From assembly GCA_004376205.1 (NCBI GenBank), contig SOKG01000215.1:1-8053 (forward strand): 8,053 bases of DNA, given 5' to 3'. The position numbers were made by a program, and so were the translations under genes. The DNA comes from Dehalococcoidia bacterium. GTDB taxonomy: Bacteria; Chloroflexota; Dehalococcoidia; SZUA-161. Below the pieces are notes generated by a model, which saw only the letters and a list, made by a program, of their open reading frames with translations, was not told the DNA's origin and did not search any database. Within the stretch, counting starts at the first letter, position 1; the number at the start of each line of letters is the position of its first letter. This document shows positions 6,302 to 8,053 of the stretch, piece after piece.

Positions 6302-7297
6302 CTACAGCTCCTCGAATTTGGTTAAATCCTGATACTCCATCACAGTGCTCATGGCACGGTTTTCAGTCTCGATGCCAGCCTCCTCGGCAGCGGCTACCGG
6401 ATTCAATCCACCCAGAAGTATCATGCCAATGCGGTTGAGTTCGATGGGAATCTCACAGACTGGCTCGCTCGTGTTTCCCATTACAAACAGCCCTCCCAAT
6501 CCGGCCCCTCTGAGGCCTGCCACGACTTCCTCTGCTATGCTCTGGCATATGACTGGGATATCACGGAAATTGGCGAGGATTCTGCCGTTGCCCTTTCTTA
6601 CTGCGTCGCTCACTGAGGTCATCCTGGCCCGGATGAACACCTCCGATGGATCAAGGGACGATGCAGCATAGTGAATGAGCTCAACAAAGCGAAAGGGTCT
6701 GTGATCTCGGATTTCCAATATGCCACCGAACTTGGAGTCCATGGGGACACCCGCCTTCAGCAAGGCCCCGTTGATCACGATGCTGCAAACCGTAGCAAAC
6801 CCTACCTTGCCGTCTGGGACGATGATTTCCCCGATCCTCTCTCCCTCATGAGCGACAGCTACCAAGTCGCTCACGCATATATCCCCCTCGAAGACTGGTT
6901 TCATTGCTTGGAGTGCCTTGCGGAACTTGCCCTTAGGGAAAAAGGAGACGTTGACGGGAATAGAACCACAACGCTTGTCGCAGTCGAAGTCCATCCGAAA
7001 AGCAAGCAATTGAATCTTCGAGATGGCGAGGCCAACCTTGTCCCTGACGAGAGCGCTCCTGAGCTCCTCCTGTCCCTGCTCGGTAAGCACTCGACCGTCT
7101 CGAGGACCAACGAGACGAGTCAGTCCTCTTGCATCCGTGTCTTTGAGATGAAACCGCACCATCCGTTCGCCCAGTTCGACCCCGTAGGCCCTAAGGCGAC
7201 GGGCAGCGACCCTAGCTCCCAGCGGTTCCCCGGAGTCGCTGAGAACCTTCAGGATAGCGATCACCTTTCTCTCAACGTCCCGTGTTTCAAAGCCCAT
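6302..7297 (-). CDS. nrpR: NrpR-type nitrogen/2-oxoglutarate transcriptional regulator
   Basis: A 331-residue regulator with an N-terminal winged-helix domain of the RNase R/NrpR type (residues ~5-78; RKVIAILKVLSDSGEPLGARVA split by the helix-turn) followed by one NrpR/DUF128 effector domain (~90-325). Recognisable effector-domain blocks include GKVGFATVCSIVINGALLK, SKFGGILEI and IGMILLGGLNPVAAAEEAGI. In methanogens NrpR represses nitrogen-assimilation genes by binding GGAA-N6-TTCC-type operators and is released by 2-oxoglutarate. The single-effector-domain layout matches one-domain NrpR forms, not the double-domain Methanococcus protein, and would presumably dimerise. The ATG at 7297 has only a weak Shine-Dalgarno. 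A promoter and a perfect GGAA-N6-TTCC lie just upstream, predicting autoregulation. It heads a tightly packed unit with hisF and the flavoprotein. Confidence 0.9.
   Translation of the reverse strand: MGFETRDVERKVIAILKVLSDSGEPLGARVAARRLRAYGVELGERMVRFHLKDTDARGLTRLVGPRDGRVLTEQGQEELRSALVRDKVGLAISKIQLLAFRMDFDCDKRCGSIPVNVSFFPKGKFRKALQAMKPVFEGDICVSDLVAVAHEGERIGEIIVPDGKVGFATVCSIVINGALLKAGVPMDSKFGGILEIRDHRPFRFVELIHYAASSLDPSEVFIRARMTSVSDAVRKGNGRILANFRDIPVICQSIAEEVVAGLRGAGLGGLFVMGNTSEPVCEIPIELNRIGMILLGGLNPVAAAEEAGIETENRAMSTVMEYQDLTKFEEL
6308..6313 (-). promoter_or_regulatory. hisF ribosome binding site inside the end of nrpR
   Basis: GAGGAG on the - strand lies within the last codons of nrpR, six bases before the hisF ATG, which itself follows the nrpR stop directly. 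This arrangement supports translational coupling and confirms the hisF start. Confidence 0.8.
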
Positions 7298-7326
7298 GTT
7301 TGTGCTTCACTTGTCGTTATGGATAC

Positions 7327-7340
7327 GGAAACCTATTTCC
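7327..7340 (-). promoter_or_regulatory. NrpR-type operator GGAA-N6-TTCC
   Basis: The 14-bp palindrome GGAAATAGGTTTCC (- strand) is an exact match to GGAA-N6-TTCC, the operator described for NrpR in Methanococcus maripaludis nif and glnA promoters. It spans the predicted transcription start of nrpR (near 7337), just after the -10 box, where a bound repressor would block transcription. The next gene downstream encodes an NrpR family protein, so negative autoregulation is the simplest reading. Confidence 0.7.
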
Positions 7341-7343
7341 TAG

Positions 7344-7372
7344 ATGCTATCACGCGGGAGCATTCTTGTCAA
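7344..7372 (-). promoter_or_regulatory. Promoter of the nrpR-hisF-flavoprotein unit
   Basis: The - strand has a perfect -35 box TTGACA (7372-7367), a 17-bp spacer and a -10 box TAGCAT (7349-7344; 4 of 6). Predicted transcription start is near 7337, giving a leader of about 40 bases. The -35 box overlaps the stop codon of the hisH relic. Confidence 0.7.
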
Positions 7373-7624
7373 TACTTTTGTCTGCTGTTATCCCCGGCCA
7401 TTCGCAGGAAATTGGCGAAAACCCTTAGGCCAAGGCTCCCGCTCATCTCGGGGAGGAACTGAGTCGCGACTAGGCTGCCCCTTGCAAGTACGCTGCAGAA
7501 GGACATGCCGTATCCGGTGGTTCCAGCCACGATCCCTGTACTGTCCGGATCCACGCAGTAGGAATGGTCGAAATAGAAGCAAGTGTTGTCTGGAATCCCA
7601 TCGAAAGGGGGTGCTCCTCTTCAG
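7369..7624 (-). pseudogene. hisH: hisH C-terminal relic (glutaminase subunit of IGP synthase)
   Basis: The frame open from 7620 to TGA 7371-7369 reads FDGIPDNTCFYFDHSYC, then VAGTTGYGMSFCSVLARG, NLV-like SLVATQFLPEMSG and LGLRVFANFLRMAG. This is the C-terminal third of HisH, the glutamine amidotransferase partner of HisF. A short piece further upstream (LKRSTP, ending near 7610) continues the homology in a neighbouring frame, implying a one-base shift. The nucleophile-elbow half of the protein (catalytic Cys) is missing. The catalytic His of the QFHPEKS motif is Leu, and its Lys is Met, each explainable by one base change; the catalytic Glu remains. The homology stops at a run of eight C residues, 32 bases from the tRNA fragment. 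It is probably an ancestral hisH that once preceded nrpR-hisF. Confidence 0.75.
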
Positions 7625-7655
7625 GCCCCCCCCTGTTTTGAAGCTAAATTGGTGC

Positions 7656-7700
7656 TGGTGAGCCGTGCGGGATTCGAACCCGCGACACCCTGATTAAAAG
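7656..7700 (-). tRNA. tRNA-Lys(UUU) 3' half only; probable attachment-site scar
   Basis: Read on the - strand, 7700 to 7656 is the 3' part of a lysine tRNA. It has the complete anticodon loop CTTTTAA (anticodon TTT), the 3' anticodon strand TCAGG, a five-base variable loop GTGTC, a perfect T arm (GCGGG, TTCGAAT, CCCGC), the acceptor strand ACGGCTC, discriminator A and encoded CCA. The sequence before the anticodon loop does not pair with TCAGG, and no D arm or 5' acceptor strand follows for at least 100 bases. It is therefore not a functional gene. Loss of resemblance exactly at the anticodon loop is the classical signature of tyrosine-integrase attachment at tRNA 3' halves. Confidence 0.8.
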
Positions 7701-7801
7701 ATACAGGTCACTTGTGCCACCCAGTGCTCCCTAGTATCATGCAATGCCGTCTAGTTCGAAGGTCACACCCTGGTTTGTATCGTTTGGTACCGTCCTGTAT
7801 C
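7700..7801. repeat. GATACA/TGTATC short repeats beside the tRNA fragment
   Basis: GATACAGG (7700-7707, starting on the last base of the tRNA fragment) is an exact 8-bp inverted match to CCTGTATC (7794-7801). A further TGTATC occurs at 7776-7781. Short clustered repeats next to a tRNA attachment site could be integrase core-flank or arm-binding sites, but no integrase gene is in the window. Confidence 0.3.
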
Positions 7802-8053
7802 AGGACGTGTCAAGCAGTTCGTTAGCAAAAATGTTTGCAAAAACGCTGCCGATCCATAGGGCGAGAGCGAGTACGGATGCACAATCTGCACACTTGTTGC
7901 TCTGATTGCACAAAATGGACTATTGTTTACCAGCAACCACGGGGTTATGGGAGACTTGAGGATCCTATTTGCTGAACGGCTGCCTATGCATGATGCAATT
8001 ACAAAACTGGAACTGAGGGTGGTGTTGGGGGGGGGAAGGGGGAGCCTTCAGCG
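7701..8053. other. No gene seen; element side of the tRNA scar
   Basis: No ORF with family resemblance occurs in these 353 bases. Visible structure is limited to the repeats and hairpin near the tRNA fragment, TGCACA three times at 7878-7883, 7887-7892 and 7907-7912, and G-runs of nine (8027-8035) and five (8038-8042) bases near the window end. By the usual geometry of tRNA integrations (3' half duplicated at the far end of the element), this side should be the interior of the element. Confidence 0.4.
7791..7807. repeat. Perfect 7-bp hairpin CGTCCTG-TAT-CAGGACG
   Basis: A GC-rich perfect inverted repeat with a three-base loop, without a following T-tract on the + strand. It shares its TGTATC with the repeat set beside the tRNA fragment. 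It could be a recombinase or replication structure of the integrated element, or a chance hairpin; it is not a typical terminator. Confidence 0.4.

Noticed and set aside
6671..7462. Long + strand ORF (263 codons) opposite nrpR
   Set aside because: It lies antisense to a protein with clear family motifs and has no recognisable domain; it is a shadow of the codon bias of nrpR.
7606..7638. GGGGG...CCCCC followed by TGTTTT as a terminator
   Set aside because: The potential stem is a homopolymer pairing inside the hisH relic with a long loop, and the T-run is short and interrupted. No + strand gene ends there.
7656..7780. Intact tRNA-Lys gene or tRNA with an intron
   Set aside because: No D arm or 5' acceptor strand follows, and the break lies before the anticodon loop, not at the usual intron position after base 37.
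8019..8053. G-runs at the window end as a G-quadruplex or regulatory element
   Set aside because: Only two long runs plus short ones occur, at the very end of the window; a sequencing or assembly artefact is equally likely.

Overview
The window is a roughly 8 kb piece of an anaerobe-type genome. The promoters have bacterial -35/-10 boxes, the genes have Shine-Dalgarno sites, and the tRNA fragment carries an encoded CCA. An NrpR-type nitrogen regulator, an HdrA relic, an RLI-like ferredoxin relic and a stand-alone FMN glutamate-synthase-like protein together suggest an anaerobic bacterium. Chloroflexota of the Dehalococcoidia type is my best guess, but this is inference from family resemblance. 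An archaeon is less likely given the promoters.

Left part, + strand (1-2240). Bases 1-398 hold no gene I can name. Bases 399-854 look like a decaying operon: a two-cluster ferredoxin with two frameshifts, a very short ORF with one frameshift, and the first ~40 codons of a PIG-L-type deacetylase whose catalytic motif is damaged. A fresh promoter at 833-860 then drives a 198-residue multi-pass membrane protein (909-1505). After it come a possible SHOCT-like mini-ORF and a UbiE-like methyltransferase with no normal start codon at its conserved N-terminus and a degenerate SAM motif.

Right part, - strand (7625 down to 2327). In transcription order: a 5'-truncated hisH relic that has lost its catalytic His; a clear promoter with an NrpR-type operator (GGAA-N6-TTCC) at the predicted transcription start; nrpR; hisF, which starts on the base after the nrpR stop; an L-2-hydroxyglutarate-oxidase-like flavoprotein; a 165-bp gap with a candidate promoter; an FMN glutamate-synthase-like protein; and a truncated HdrA fragment in frame immediately after its stop codon.

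Far right (7656-8053). The 3' half of a tRNA-Lys(UUU) gene begins exactly at the anticodon loop and runs through CCA. This is the usual footprint of an integrase attachment site. The bases beyond it carry short inverted and direct repeats and a perfect hairpin, but no gene.

How it may fit together: NrpR proteins of methanogens respond to 2-oxoglutarate. The flavoprotein family makes 2-oxoglutarate, HisF/HisH and glutamate synthase are glutamine/glutamate enzymes, and the nrpR promoter carries the operator its own product should bind. The intact core is therefore plausibly a self-regulated nitrogen/2-oxoglutarate module, flanked by decayed genes and a mobile-element scar.
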